Positions 33,377 to 46,189 of a stretch of DNA of 64,000 nucleotides are shown here, in pieces (position 1 is the first letter of the stretch; every line of letters starts with the position of its first letter). The position numbers were made by a program, and so were the translations under genes. The notes beneath the pieces are model-generated. The model saw only the letters and a list, made by a program, of their open reading frames with translations. It was not told the DNA's origin and did no database searches. The DNA comes from Trissonchulus latispiculum (taxonomy: Eukaryota > Nematoda > Enoplea > Enoplida > Ironidae): assembly GCA_030248195.1 (NCBI GenBank), contig JASAND010022150.1, positions 1 through 64,000 on the forward strand, given 5' to 3'.

Positions 33377-33899
33377 AGCCCGGTTCATACTTGTCTCTAT
33401 GTCTCTGTCTCTGAGTCTCTGTCTCTATGTCTCTGTCCTTTTGTCTCTACACTGATAGAGACATGACGTTCATACTTAAAAGGAAAAAAGGACAGAGACT
33501 CGGTCACGTGACAACAAATTCAAATTTCATTAGTCACTTGATGTAGTTTAAAACTAACTAAATATTTTAAATTGGAACAATACAATATCATTTTTATTGT
33601 CTTGTTAACAGCTAACGTTATATTATGTGGTAAACTTATTTTTAAATTGGACATAGATGCAGCTACTTTAAAGTATTCAAGTAACAGAGACTTTTCACGT
33701 GATATCATTCGTTATTCTGATTGGCTGTTCCTAAAGGACAGGCAGAAAAGTTGAGCATTGTTCAACTTCGCTTAGAGACTCTTAAGGACAGCTTAGAGAC
33801 AAAAGGACAAAAGGACAGAGACAGGTATGAACCGGCCAGAGACAGAGACATAGACAGAGACCTAGAGACAGAGACTTAGAGACAAGTATGAACCGGGCT
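33377..33899. mobile_element. Second Harbinger-like MITE in Dlx B intron 1 (TTA duplication)
   Basis: Terminal inverted repeat AGCCCGGTTCATACTTGTCT, flanked by TTA at 33374-33376 and 33900-33902. Ends are made of TCTCTGTCTCTATG-type units, inverted at the right end. It ends only about 50 bases from the exon 1 donor. Confidence 0.8.
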
Positions 33900-33952
33900 T
33901 TAAAGTAATCTATCAATACAGCTGTGTGTACAACCTGTATTAGAAACTATAC

Positions 33953-34286
33953 CTTCTCTAGAAGGTGAAGATGAAGGATATGGCATAAATGGAGGTCCGG
34001 GTGGACCCGGATAAGAGGCTAGAGAGGCTGAAAATGGGGTGCTCTGATAGAAGGGATTATAGGCCGTAAGAGAGCGACCACAAAACCCATCACCAGTTCC
34101 AATTGAGACGGGAGGGGGCATGTAGGAATTTCGTATCTGCGAGGAATAGGAGGGGCTGGCAGAGGAAAGCGGCTGCATTTGACCGTGAGAGAATTCCGTG
34201 AACGCGGATTTCTGCTGATCCATCTCCATATAACCGTGCAGGAGATCTCCACTGGAGAGCAGCGGCTTTACGCTACCGTAGTCCAT
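33953..34286 (-). CDS. Dlx: Dlx/Distal-less homeobox paralogue B, exon 1
   Basis: The ATG at 34286 is preceded by an in-frame TGA five codons upstream, which fixes the start. 334 nt encode 111 residues plus one base: M-D-Y-G at the start, the conserved K-S-A-F motif at 26-29, then a Ser/Pro/Tyr-rich transactivation-like region with P-Y-P and P-G-P-P-G-P-P-F. The donor AAG|GTATAG is at 33953/33952. Exon 1 of paralogue A has the same length, phase and residue order from M-D-Y-G onward, so the two genes are tandem duplicates. Expected role: nuclear homeodomain transcription factor, if a third exon exists. Confidence 0.85.
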
Positions 34287-34459
34287 TATTAAAGCGGATC
34301 ACAAAGCGATAGAATGGCACCTTATCAATTAAACAGTGGGATTCTGAAAAATACATAGTTAAAGGTAAGGCGAAAAATAAGATTAACGTGAGTCGGGAGA
34401 ATGTCTTTCCCATTGCGTTACCCGGCTCTTGTCTCGATTACCAAACACCCACCACCACC

Positions 34460-34960
34460 ACGCAAAATTCTTAAAACGTGACCAATTGTGTTAAAATTTG
34501 GAACGGGTACGACCATACTGAGCTCAAATTAGCAAAATTGTTTTGTGTTTGTTCGTTTTGTGTTTTGTGACAAAATTTGTCTCCGATTTTGCTGTATGTT
34601 GCATGTTATAAACATTGGATATACTATATAGATATTAGCTGCTAGTATAGGTAAGTAAGATCTGTGTGTCGCAAACCACAAATCCAAAGACCATTTTTGA
34701 TTCAGCACTTCGTCAGGTTAATACAAGCTTACGTCTTAAGCTTATACTGAACCAGCGAAAAGCTGGATTCGGAAACAGACTTAAGATTTGCGACCACAAA
34801 AACCCACATAGTTGTCAGAAAAATTGTAAAAACATTTTTCGGTCCTCCTTTCGAATTTAGCACAATCAAAAAAGCGTTCCCATATTTAATCTCAGTTTGG
34901 TCTAGAACCCACCAAACATTTTAGCTCGATTGGTCATGCTTTAAAAATCTAGAGCTGTGA
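34460..34960. repeat. Fold-back repeat family, complete but diverged copy
   Basis: Centre near 34725-34745 (AAGCTTACGTCTTAAGCTTA) with arms carrying the GCGACCAC...AAAAACC and TTTAGCTCGATTGGTC family motifs. It lies directly upstream of Dlx B exon 1. Confidence 0.6.
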
Positions 34961-36898
34961 CGGATAGCGGGAAAGTGGGAAACATCCCACTCGCGTAGGC
35001 ACCAAGAAAAAATATGACCAGAGAATTTTCTGAGGGTACTTTTACATTGCAAGAAATGTTTCTAGGGTGATTTGAATTTAAATTAACATGTAAATAACAT
35101 TAACATTAACATCTAATAAAAATTGGATTTTATTAAGTAAAATTGAAATATTATGAAAAAAATCGATGGTATTAATTACTGCATGAAACGTATCGTATCC
35201 ATAAAGTATGAAGTGCGAAGTATGTAGGTTGATGCTTTATTTGTACCTCTATGAGGCAACTTTCCGAAACGTACATACCCGACCCGATTTAACTCAGAAA
35301 GTAGAATACGTGGATACCTTGGATTGACTTGTTTCAACTGAATTGATTATACTATACAACTCCGTGTTTTTGACAGCCGTCTCAAATCTATATCTCGCTT
35401 CCTTCCCAGTAGTGGGCAGGTACCTGTGCGTACGCCTAACTTCCACAGAACTTCACTGATTTAGTTTAAATTTCTTCTTCCTTCTCATTTAAATTTGATT
35501 TAGTTTAATTATATTGCAACGTAAAGTCAGTGTTCTAAGAAATGTGGGGGTAGATTTAGATTTAAATTTTCAGGTTAGGTTTCCTTTTCCAGGAAATCGC
35601 AGGAAAAGTTTCAGCTCTCTTGTTTTGAAATGAAAGAACGAATGGATGAACTTATTTATGTAGAACGTTATATCAACCATTTCCTGTGTAGGTAATTCTG
35701 TCCCAGTACTCTTCACTGGAATGGATTTAGTCCATCCAAATAGCCAAAATTGCTCTTCAATGTTAACGTCATATTTTACCAAATTAGCACCAAACTTAAT
35801 TGTTCATCTTACAGGAAGCAAAGGAAATGTTTTAGTTGTTTTATGATGTTGGCTATTTTAGTGCTAAAATTAGTTGAAAATTGAACGCAAGTGAGCTGAA
35901 GCCTGCAGTTAATATTAATGTTTAGAACTGTAGAGGACGGTAGCTTCGAAGCTCGTTAGGAAGCTCTGATTGCTTTGCGTGGTCGCATACCTGTAATCTA
36001 AAGTTTGAAGTTTTGAGGAGTTCTAACTAATTTGTCTGCAGCACTAATTGGCTCGGAGGTTCCAGAATTTAGGTCTTTCTGCAGGAGAGGGCTTAGTATT
36101 AAGATACGTCTGAAAAGAAATAGACCCAATAAGATAGGGGGGACTGTCAGGATTTATGAGGGTTCCAAGGTATAAATTATCGCTCAATGAAAGCGAGCAA
36201 ATAAGCACCTTTAATCGTCATCTCTCCAGAGCAACTAAAGTTCTGACTTCCCAAACTAGTTCAAGAAAGCATCAGCTTAACCTGAACGATACAACTATAT
36301 TATGCTTTGTGTATATATCCATAAAAATAACGTTGAACCAAACACAGTTTCATAGCATTAGTTAAGCTCACCTGAAGAGAATTGTATGAAACTGGGGAAT
36401 TATCTACCGTAATCCTATCCAAGCAAATTTCTCCGCCTTGTGGCGTTATCGTTTCATTGGTTCCCCTCAGTTTTGGTGACACTCAACTCAAGCGCTCTCA
36501 AGTTAAATCAGTCTTTTATATTTGCAGGCAGTCCCCCTTTGTAGTTGAACAATTTTCCTATTGAAATATTAACGATAAAACAAACTTGTTTGAACTGTCA
36601 ATAGGCACAGCGGCTACATCATGCTGTATACCCGCTACGGTTAGCGAAGAGCTAATACAAAAATTGAATTTATAGCTAGAAATAGCGTAGACGGAATAAA
36701 TAAATAAAACTGATATCTACTAAATTGAAATTAAACAGTTTAAAATGCTGGGCTATGATTTAAGGTAATCAAATTTGTTGAACTTAAAAATACTATTGAC
36801 TCATTTTGAACATGAAAAACTTGAAAACTTGCAGGAGAAATACTTTGATAGAATATGCGAAATATTGAATTGACCAAGCTCAATCTGCCAGTCCACAG
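34961..36898. other. AT-rich intergenic sequence
   Basis: No gene recognised. The 19-mer AAATAAGCACCTTTAATCG near 36199 recurs near 57434, pointing to a dispersed repeat. Confidence 0.45.
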
Positions 36899-36907
36899 TT
36901 CTATATG

Positions 36908-37663
36908 GGTAAAGTTGCGTTAGGGCGCCCGTGAACTTAGGTCATTTTAATTTCGGTGCGTTAGGGCGCCCAGTATGTGCGTTAGTGCGCCCAGTGAGTC
37001 GTTAGGGCGCCTGTAGAGTGCGTTAGGGCGCCTGATTGTTTTCACGATAATAAAGTGTTATTGTGAATGAAGATCTATTATGAAAGTGTTAACATAATGC
37101 ACAGTTTAAAAGTATAAATAGAGGGGGTCCGCATTAATGAATATATGTATAGCCTGTTCTCATAAAACGAAAATTTTACTGCTGAAATTTGAAAGCACAA
37201 ATTAGTTTTAATTAATTAAAATATATCTGTATAGTGGAGTGTCAAAACAAAATCTTTGTTTACGCGCAAAAAATATGATAAGTTTATGGAAACATGAAAA
37301 TTCATGAAATCTTAGATTTTGAATTAGACTTGATTCTTTGGTTACAACTTGGGACACGATAATGGTGATTGTTTTACAAAAATTCAGAAACAAAAATAAT
37401 TGTCAATTAATTTACATTGATTACTGATTTAACGTTTTAATGTTATTTAAAGATTTCCCTAATTGTTCCCCTCTATTTGTACTTTAAACTGTATATTAAG
37501 TACTATGAAAGAAACAGATTCGGTTGTTTCCTATTGGAATAGTCGCCTCATAACGCATAGAGTGGGCGCCCTAACGCACATATTGGGCGCCCTAACGCAC
37601 CATGTCCAAAAATTGAAAAAAGCGCCCTAACGCACTATAGGGGCGCCCTAACGCAATACAATC
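36908..37663. mobile_element. Foldback-like element with GCGTTAGGGCGCC arrays, 9-bp duplication
   Basis: Flanked by TTCTATATG at 36899-36907 and 37664-37672. The left end has about five GTGCGTTAGGGCGCC units (36916-37033). The right end has four inverted (37563-37655). The AT-rich middle of about 530 bases has no coding capacity. Same architecture and duplication length as the elements at 12790 and 13149, with an unrelated unit sequence. Confidence 0.78.
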
Positions 37664-37672
37664 TTCTATATG

Positions 37673-38220
37673 TCGGAAATGAGCTCCACTAAAACTCAAC
37701 AACAACAAGAATGGTCGTTGGGGTCAATTATGAAAACAACCTTTGAGGTTTTAAAAGTCCATAAACAGTTTGGACTCCCATTTGGCTTCTAATTTTTGTT
37801 TTAAAAAGCAAGTGTGAAATTTAAGAAGTTTTGAGCCACCTTGTTTTAAAAGTTTATCAGAAATTGTCACGTCACACCTGCCAGTCAAATTTTATGAGTC
37901 TGCAGTTGTTTTTTGCCGGGAGAGACAAACTGTCTGCTCACCCAATAAAACTCCAATAAATCCCTGAAACTGTCTGATTCAAGATACAAAAATGGCGGAA
38001 AGTCGCTTTGATCACGATCAAATAAATTTTTATGATAAAAATGCAAAATCACTTTTTGTCCTCAAAAAATGACTGAATTGTGAGATTTTTGTCCTAAAAA
38101 CAAAGTGAAATATGACTGCTGAAGGCAGTAAACATATATCATAATTGGCCGAGTAACTTTTACAATACACTGTCTCCGGCTGTGCACATAATGGCTTTAA
38201 GATTTGTGAATTGTCACACG
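37673..38220. other. Intergenic, nothing recognised
   Basis: AT-rich, no gene seen. Confidence 0.4.
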
Positions 38221-38455
38221 TTCAGCTGAAAGTTGAAGTTGTGTTCAAAACAGTCGTCAAATATTAAAAAATTCAAAACAATTAATGCAGAACTACTTGT
38301 CTCTAACCATTTATTAACATAATTTTAGTCCTGTCTGACTGTCTGTATTTTGAACATATTCTCGAAAAACGAAAAACATTTTAGGAATTACGGTAAGAAC
38401 GAGACGTCCCGAGATTTATGAAAATTGATTGCTACTCGAAAGTTCCAGAATGACC
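38221..38455 (+). repeat. Direct repeat copy 1 (about 235 bases)
   Basis: Nearly identical to 41088-41325, from TTCAGCTGAAA to GTTCCAGAATGA. No coding capacity. Confidence 0.85.
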
Positions 38456-40600
38456 GTAATAAATCAAAAGTTCACCCTCAAAATGTCCATTCACAGAAAA
38501 ATTTACAGGAATCAATTTTTTACCATAATAAACAGATAATCTGATAATCAGATAAAAATTTTACGCTTATATGTTTTAACTATATATTACAATACGCCCT
38601 TTGAACACAGTCTATATGTTAGGATTATTAGGCCTTGAAATTCAATGTCAACCCACAATCCTATAGCAGTGGCTGGCTAATGCGAAACGGACACGGACCA
38701 GTGAGAAGTGTGGAATGATTTGGATACATTTCACCGTTCATCGTGAGCTACTGTGCAGAAATAAGAATGTGCTAATTAAACTTGTAGCTTCCATGTTTGA
38801 GCAAGACTCAAAGCGAAGTGTGACTGCCTTTTGGTGATGGATGACTAAATAAACACATTTACTTAAACACCGGATCCAGAAAAGGAGAGCCCGATCATTC
38901 CATGGAAAATGCAACAACACTGAGTACAAAATATCTAATGGTGCTACCCGTGCCCTAGGGCATTAAAGATATTAGATGTTGATTGATACGTTAGTCGAAT
39001 ATTGAACTTTTCGGTTTTGTGAAATTTTATTTACATGAAACAGTAGCAATAAATAAAATTTTAGTGAAAAATTCCACTGTGCAGTGGAAGCCCAATCTCT
39101 CTAGCCCGGTTCATTCAAGGTACATGTTGCACCCTCGTAAGGAAAAAGTGGTAAGGAAACTCTGGCAAAAAACTAAAGTGACACTAAAAATGAATTCATA
39201 CACCAATATTTGCGGCGTTGATTCTCGCGGTTCGATTCTTTCGACCGCGATTCGATCATACGAATACGACACTAACAGGTGACTGCAGACCTTCCACTTA
39301 GCCTTTAGAGTCAAAATAAAGGGAAACCATAAACAAGATCAGCCTTGGAATGTTTTTACATTTTCACCGCAGATAGGTACGTATACATGACTACATTCTT
39401 TTCTTCTACTCATTCTTACATAAATGCTACTTCCGCAATCATTATTCATTCGATTTCCAAGAGTCCAAAATATCAAAATCAAGCCTACATCTCCAAAGCG
39501 CAGTGCGGTGCGGTTAGCTACTTCAGTCTAATAATCGTGTGAAACTAACCCACTAATTAAACTAACAAATTAGCAACAACAATAAGTATCAACATTACTA
39601 TTACCACTTAATAAATACAATTATAATCAGTTAGACCAAATGTTACACAAAACGAACACGGAAAAAACAGTTACAGAGCACAAATTCACATGCTGAGTCA
39701 CACCGCAAAGGTGTGTCACAAAAAAACAGGGAATCGAATGCCTTGAATAGTCCAAGTTTTATGATCCTTTATTTATTCAATTTTGTGTTTGTCGGACAGT
39801 AGCAGTTACAAGACTTTAGACAGTTAAATTTTCATGGACCACAGAATTTCTATTGATAACATTCCCTTCTGTAACATTAATGCCCCTCAGTGATAGACTT
39901 GTAATATGTCTGTCGGTCTGACACAAAAGCCACCCCCTCGTCTCCGGGACGCCATAGTAGACGCCACCCAGGCGAAATATTTGGACCCTGAGGGATACAA
40001 CTCATCTTAACATAATTCTTTTTCACTTGCACCTCCGCAAAAATCACTATTTCAATCGCATCACCTAAAATTTGATGACCTATTAACCGTCTAGATTGGG
40101 AAGGAAATGCTGCTTAGCTGGATAATGAAATGATTAAAATGAAGAATTAGATAATAAAAAGAAATGAAAATCGAATAATAAATGATGAAATTAAACAGTT
40201 GTATGTAGTAAAGTGGAAACCTTGCTAAATTAAAATACTTAAACAATTGCTAATCTTAACTGTAATATTACATATGACATTCTTTATATTTATAAATATG
40301 TTTAAGTAATCGTTTCCTTTATCAGGTTGGAATAAAGGATGGATTTCGATTTTCAGAAATAAATATATTCTAAGCAAAACAAATGGAAACACCATTATTG
40401 TGTCGTATTTCTGAAGGATGCAAATGGTGGTAACTTACTGGGGGTGTCGGCTGAAGGGCCGACTTTCCAGCCCCCTTCAATCGATAATGTAATGAGGGGG
40501 CTGGTAATGAGGGAGACATACTTGGAGGTTCCCCCTAAAATCTTTCTTTTCGAACATCCACGGGTAGGAATCGCTAGTGCTACATAATAACCTTTAGCAA
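38456..40600. other. AT-rich intergenic sequence
   Basis: No gene or RNA gene recognised. Confidence 0.45.
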
Positions 40601-41502
40601 GGATCTTTTCAGGATAACCCACCCCAAGTCCAGATTCCGCAAAACTTGATCAAATGAGCTGAACTTTGGTATAGATATGTTTTCGACCACGCCGAGTTCA
40701 AATCTCGCAAAGTTTTTCGATTTCGCAGAATTCGATTTTTTTCGATTCGTAAGGGAGGACCAAGGGGAACCGAAAAATTGCTGAAAAATTGTATTCAGAG
40801 GTTTTCGAGGTCGCAGCATGAATCTGAAGTTAGTTTTTCGATTCAGCTTTTCGTTAGCTCAGTATAAGCTTACATCTTAAGCTTAGAACTTTAGCTTATA
40901 TTGAGCTAACGAAAAGCTGAATCGAAAAACAGATTTCAGATTCGAGTTCTGCGACCACGAAAACCCCTGAATACAACTTTTCAGCAAAATCGAAGAAAAA
41001 ATTTTTCGGGGCCCTTGGTCCCCGCCCTTACGAATCGAAAAAAATCGAATTTCGCGAAATCGAAAAATTTTGCGATATTTGAACTCATTCAGCTGAAACT
41101 TAAAGTGAAGTTGTGTTCAAAACAGTCGTCAAATATTAAAAAATTCAAAACAATTAATGCAGAACTATTTGTCTCTAACCATTTATTAACATAATTTTAG
41201 TCCTGTCTGACTGTCTGTATTTTGAACATATTCTCGAAAAACAAAAAACATTTTAGGAATTACGGTAAGAACGAGACGTCCTGAGATTTATGAAAATTGA
41301 TTGCTATTCAACAGTTCCAGAATGATCGACTTTCCAGCTTTCCTTTCCATTTTCCACTTTCCTTCAATCTAATTTCGCGAAATCGAAAAATTTTGCGATA
41401 TTTGAACTCAGCGTGGTCGAAAACATATCCACACCAGATTTCAGCTCATTTGATCAAGTTTTGCGGAATCTGGGCCTGGGGTGGGTTATCCTGAAAAGAT
41501 CC
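40601..41502. mobile_element. Fold-back repeat family, best-preserved copy, with internal insertion
   Basis: Ends GGATCTTTTCAGGATAACCC and its exact inverse. The arms are about 260 bases and highly similar, centred near 40870-40900 (AAGCTTACATCTTAAGCTTA). The right arm is interrupted by the 235-base repeat at 41088-41325 plus about 40 further bases. About 40 bases of the arm (41048-41087) are repeated after the insertion (41371-41410). The right end is followed by three GGGATCCAATA-like units. Confidence 0.8.
41088..41325 (+). repeat. Direct repeat copy 2, inserted in the fold-back element
   Basis: Matches 38221-38455 with few differences. It lies between the duplicated ~40-base pieces of the fold-back arm. 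Confidence 0.85.
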
Positions 41503-41526
41503 AATAGGGATCCAATAGGGATCCAA

Positions 41527-42961
41527 TCCTTAGTAACCCCAGCTATGTGCTGTCTTTCTTTCCTTGTTCCTTTCCATTAGCTCTGAACTGGATTTGGAAC
41601 TGGATCAATTATATAAAGTAAATAAATCAGAAAAGTACATATTGAATGCTAACTAAAAAGCTAAAAAATTCAACTAAGCTAAACTAAAAACTAAGCTAAA
41701 AACTAGGATGCATCTTGAATCATATAATTAACACGTAACATCATTCATTACCTTCTTTCTGTGCCTTTCATCATTATTTTAAACTTCCATTTTAAACTGC
41801 ATGTGTTGCAACTGTAAATGTTGCAATTATTCTAATTTTCGGTTTTGTAATTCAATTTGTGAATTCTATTTTTTAGTTAACTCGAAAACTGCTGGCACGA
41901 CAGGGAAAGGGGAACCTGTGATGACTATAATTATTGTAAAATTGAGTAAAATTGTTTTAATGGTGTTTGAAATTTGTGGAAAATCATTGGCAATTTTCTA
42001 CATGGAATTTTGCAAGAGGACTGAAAATTCATTATTGTGAAAAATCAGGCATTAAAAATAGGTGGCTGCCATATGATATATGGACGCAGTTTTGAGCTGA
42101 GCTGGAGTTGACTAGGTAATTATTGATAAACTACTGGGACAGGTAATTGCAAAATTACTGTATCATTAGCACCGCTATTACAGTTAATTTGAACCAACCT
42201 CAATCTATCCATAATATATTGTGACTTTGTGAAGGGAGATTGGCTGGAGTTTTAGTTCGGAGTAGTCTGGCTGGACTCTGTGGTTTTCCTTCCACATTAA
42301 GTATTTTTGTTTGAGTCTCTATTTCGATCAAATTGTATAGTTGGTTTTATTTTTGCTGTGTGTTTGTACACAATGTGGTTCCTTTAATAAGTTTATAACG
42401 TGTTCGAATTATTATATACCTAGAACTTCACACTTTTCAATTTTGTCCAATTTATATTTTGAAGATTAAGACGGTTTGCTCTATTTTCTTGCTTCAATTT
42501 GATCACCCCATTTCATAGTATATAAACCTTGCTTACTAACTATTTTACTAACTAGTTACTAACTAATAAATCTAACTGAACATTAGTCCTCTGAATCGCC
42601 TTACATTTGATATCATCTGAATCTAAAAGTCTCCATTGGTTAACAAGAAATAAGTACAAGTAAAAGTAAGGACCTACACATGATATTATATTGATGCAAT
42701 AAGCAAGGAAAGCAGGCATAGAAATTATGTATTGACTATTGTATTGATATATAAGCTTAAAACGGAGGTTCAGCTAACAGTGCTGTGGTATACTAGTGGT
42801 GTACTGGTGTGGCAGCACGTCCGACCCCTGCAAGCGGGCCCAGGAAACAGGCAGGGTAGCGTAGAATTTCCAGTAGAATTTAATTTAATTTTAATTTATT
42901 TAGAAACCACGACACTTCTGCTTCGGAGTCGGACACTACAACACCATCAGCTGAACTTCTA
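41527..42961. other. AT-rich intergenic sequence
   Basis: No gene recognised. A ~57-base block at 42141-42197 (AGGTAATTG...ACTGTATCATTAGCAC) recurs at 63331-63387. Confidence 0.45.
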
Positions 42962-42969
42962 TTCCAGGC

Positions 42970-43390
42970 TAGTGTTTGAGGCCGGCCGGGGTTTCACCGG
43001 CCGGCCGCCGGCAGGCTGCCGGCCGGCTGATCGCCGGCCGACCCGGCCGAGCCCATCGGTCGGCCGGCCGGCCGGCGGCCGGTGAGCCCGTAGGCCGGCC
43101 GGTAGCCGGCCGGCCGGTTGGCTACTGGCCTAAAGCAATTTGCAGTGCAGTATTATAACTTGTAAGATATTTATTTTCGAATGTTATCTTAGACAAATAG
43201 CACAGCATAACATAGAAAATTAGCTAGATAACTAGATAACTAGATTTGGAGTTCATTTTACGGTTAGTTTCTCTATTTTGTAAATTTCTGATTGGAGATT
43301 TGTATCCCAGCCGGCGGCCGGCCGGCAAGCAAAAGTTGTCGGCCGGCGGCCGGCCGCCGGCCGGCTTCGGCCGGCCGGCCTCAAACACTA
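42970..43390. mobile_element. GC-rich hAT-like MITE, 8-bp duplication
   Basis: Flanked by TTCCAGGC at 42962-42969 and 43391-43398. The terminal inverted repeat is TAGTGTTTGAGGCCGGCCGG. Both ends are almost pure GGCC/CCGG repeats, while the centre (about 43140-43300) is AT-rich. No coding capacity. Confidence 0.82.
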
Positions 43391-43399
43391 TTCCAGGCT

Positions 43400-46189
43400 C
43401 ATTAATGTTTCAGAATTGCTATGTCTATTTCTCATACAATCCTGCCTTTTTATCAATGCGTCATAAAGGAACTAAATTTATGTGATCCTAGGCAGGATTT
43501 TTAAAATGCTTACGTTTTCAAAATTTTGAGATTCATGAAAGTTTACTTTTTACTTCTCATTAAGCGCGCGCACACTTTCTGCATTTCTGAGAACCTAAGA
43601 CAAAACCCGAAACAAAAATTAACATATTTGTATTTTTAAAGATTTTTGGAGGGATTTAGAGCTAATACGGTCACTCCAATGTTAAATTGTTCTGATTTAC
43701 AAAATATGGATTTGTTCAATTTCAACCAATAGTATTATCGATGCTCTGTTTTATTAGCCAGTAATAGGAGAGGTGGAGTGGAATGAGCAAAGTGGTTAGA
43801 GATCGAGACCGTTCTGTGATTAGGTATTTGTGAATTATGACGGGACCGAGAACGACCGATACCATAGGTTTGTGTTGACCGTTGTTTTACATCATGGTGG
43901 ATTCTTGACAGAGTGGAGTTAAACATTGTCGTGTCCCCTTTTAGCATAAGTCTGGGAAATGGGAAGGTAGCTTATACAACTGTTTACTGTAACACCTTTG
44001 GTTTGCCAGACTATTGTATACGTAAGGTTCAACCTGTAAACGAAACAGCCCCTTTCCCCTCTATTCCTGCAGTCTATTTTGACCAAAGCCTAATGAGTGG
44101 GCACAGATTTTCAGCCATCTTCGTTGCTATTAACAAGCTGGATGTGGTGGCTATCTGATGAACGATTATTACTGCCTTGGGTGTACTGAAATAACCGTAT
44201 GGTAGTTCTGCTGGTTCTGTCAGTGATCTTCGCCTCTTGGCCTGTTGATTGCGGTGTGCGGAGAGCACCACTAACAGGTCACGATGTGTGCCTTCACAGT
44301 GGTTGGGCTTTGTCCAAAAAACTAAGAGAAATTCTTGTGTTTCGATTACGCAGGTTTTAAGTTTGTTGTTAGAATGGAATTAGCTGCCTGTGCTATAAGC
44401 GTTACCTACAACAGTTTCTGTAGCTTAATTTGAAGATGTAATTAACATATATATATAGCTAAAGGGACATGTAGTGTACAATAGATTGGATTCATAAATT
44501 GACATGAAGTCGGCTCCAAACATCTGAGAAAACGCGGAGATTGGGGAGTGACTGCGGTGCGTCGGATTTTCCGCTTTGTTGGCCCCAAAGCTGGAATGAG
44601 TTACTTTTGCACAGGGAATGAGTGAGGTTCTAGTGAGTTTATAAACCATTTTACATTTTAATTAGTTGGTTCTTGGGTTTTTGCCAGGCTTAAATTTTTC
44701 CCCTGAAGCAGAATGCATCATTTCAGTCAGACGAATTTGGAAATGCAGTACATAACTTGGTCTGCTGACCTCTTGCTCCGGTAAAATGCAGTCGACAGTT
44801 GAAAGCTACCGTAAGATTAGAGTTTGTAGTGTGTGTGCCAGTTTTGGATTTTCTTTAAGTTTGCATTTATAATTTTACATTTTATGCCCAAGACACTTCC
44901 AAGAATAATGCGGGTTGAGTTTTCAAGAGTTCAAAACTGTAACCTCAATATGCTCAAATGCAGACAAAGGAGTTACAATTTTAATGCACTGTATTTCCTA
45001 GGACACGGTGCCGCCTGCAGAATTTGACGCTCACCTGCCCTCAGGGCAATTTGCAGATGCGCATGTAACATGCATTTTACAACAGTGCACTAACTGGACT
45101 ACGGTATGATTGTATTTGTCAAAATGCGTATCTGTCTCAGAACAGTGGCAGAAACGCAGGGGACCCGTGAGAATAAACTAAAAAAGTCCGATTCAAAAAT
45201 ACAAATTATAGTATGCTTTGTTTACAACTTTACATTTGGTTTCTTGGCCCCCTATTAATACTTTTAGGTTTTGATTCGTTGATGTTCAAGAGAGGACTGT
45301 ATGTTTTAGCCGTCCCCCCTAATTTATTTGATAGGAGGGTGGTAGTACGGTTGAGTGAGTGTTTTGGAAGGTATTATATTGAAGGGGATGTGAACAGGAT
45401 TTTGAGAGTCAATGATGGCTTTCTGGGACAATAGTCAAACAATAATATAGACTTCATCAATGAACCAATGAGACGTTTTATGAACTGTTCCCCGCTTTAT
45501 CATGAGAATTTAATCCAGTTTTTGGGAAATTTAAATCAAGCCCATTGTACAAAACTTATGCAATCTGTTCCTGTGAGAACTGAGAAAGGAGGAGAGAATA
45601 ACCGTAACATTCTGGAAACTGAAGTTCACAAAATGGTGTTAAACAAATGAACCTTTTGGAAGACTCTCAGTAGCGGTAAATAAGATAACCTTTAACTTGA
45701 AACTAATCTAGAGGAAGACCAGTACTCAGAATTCGTTACCAGAACCACTTATCAACTTCTAAATTTCGGCAATTATATAGATTAAAATGTATCTTTAACC
45801 GATCGAAACAGTAACAAAAAACGTCCCACAATACCTTCAGGAGTAACGCCTTCAGGAGTAACTAAAAAGCATCAAATTTTCTTCCACCTTAAGCGGTTAA
45901 GCGCCACTGACCTGAAAGTAAGTTTTCCACACAACCGATGTACTGACTTCGCGAAATTCGAATTTTTTGGATTTGTCCGAGCTAAAGCAACCGAAATATA
46001 TTGACTGATTATATATGCGGAATAGTTATTTACTATAAAAGGGGTTTCGGCAAAGGACACCTAGCCAAACAGCAAGCTAAACTAAACTGCCCAAAGACAT
46101 CTTTTAATCCAGGATTAGATATGCGATAGAACGCTTTACACGATTTGCAAAAACATTTTTTCAAAACTCCAGATCATATCTCAACAATA
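43400..46189. other. AT-rich intergenic sequence
   Basis: Only short frames (e.g. 45213-45434, 45468-45650) without recognisable homology. Confidence 0.4.

Noticed and set aside
45213..45650. Two adjacent short frames (73 and 60 codons)
   Set aside because: No domain, different frames, no splice sites linking them convincingly.
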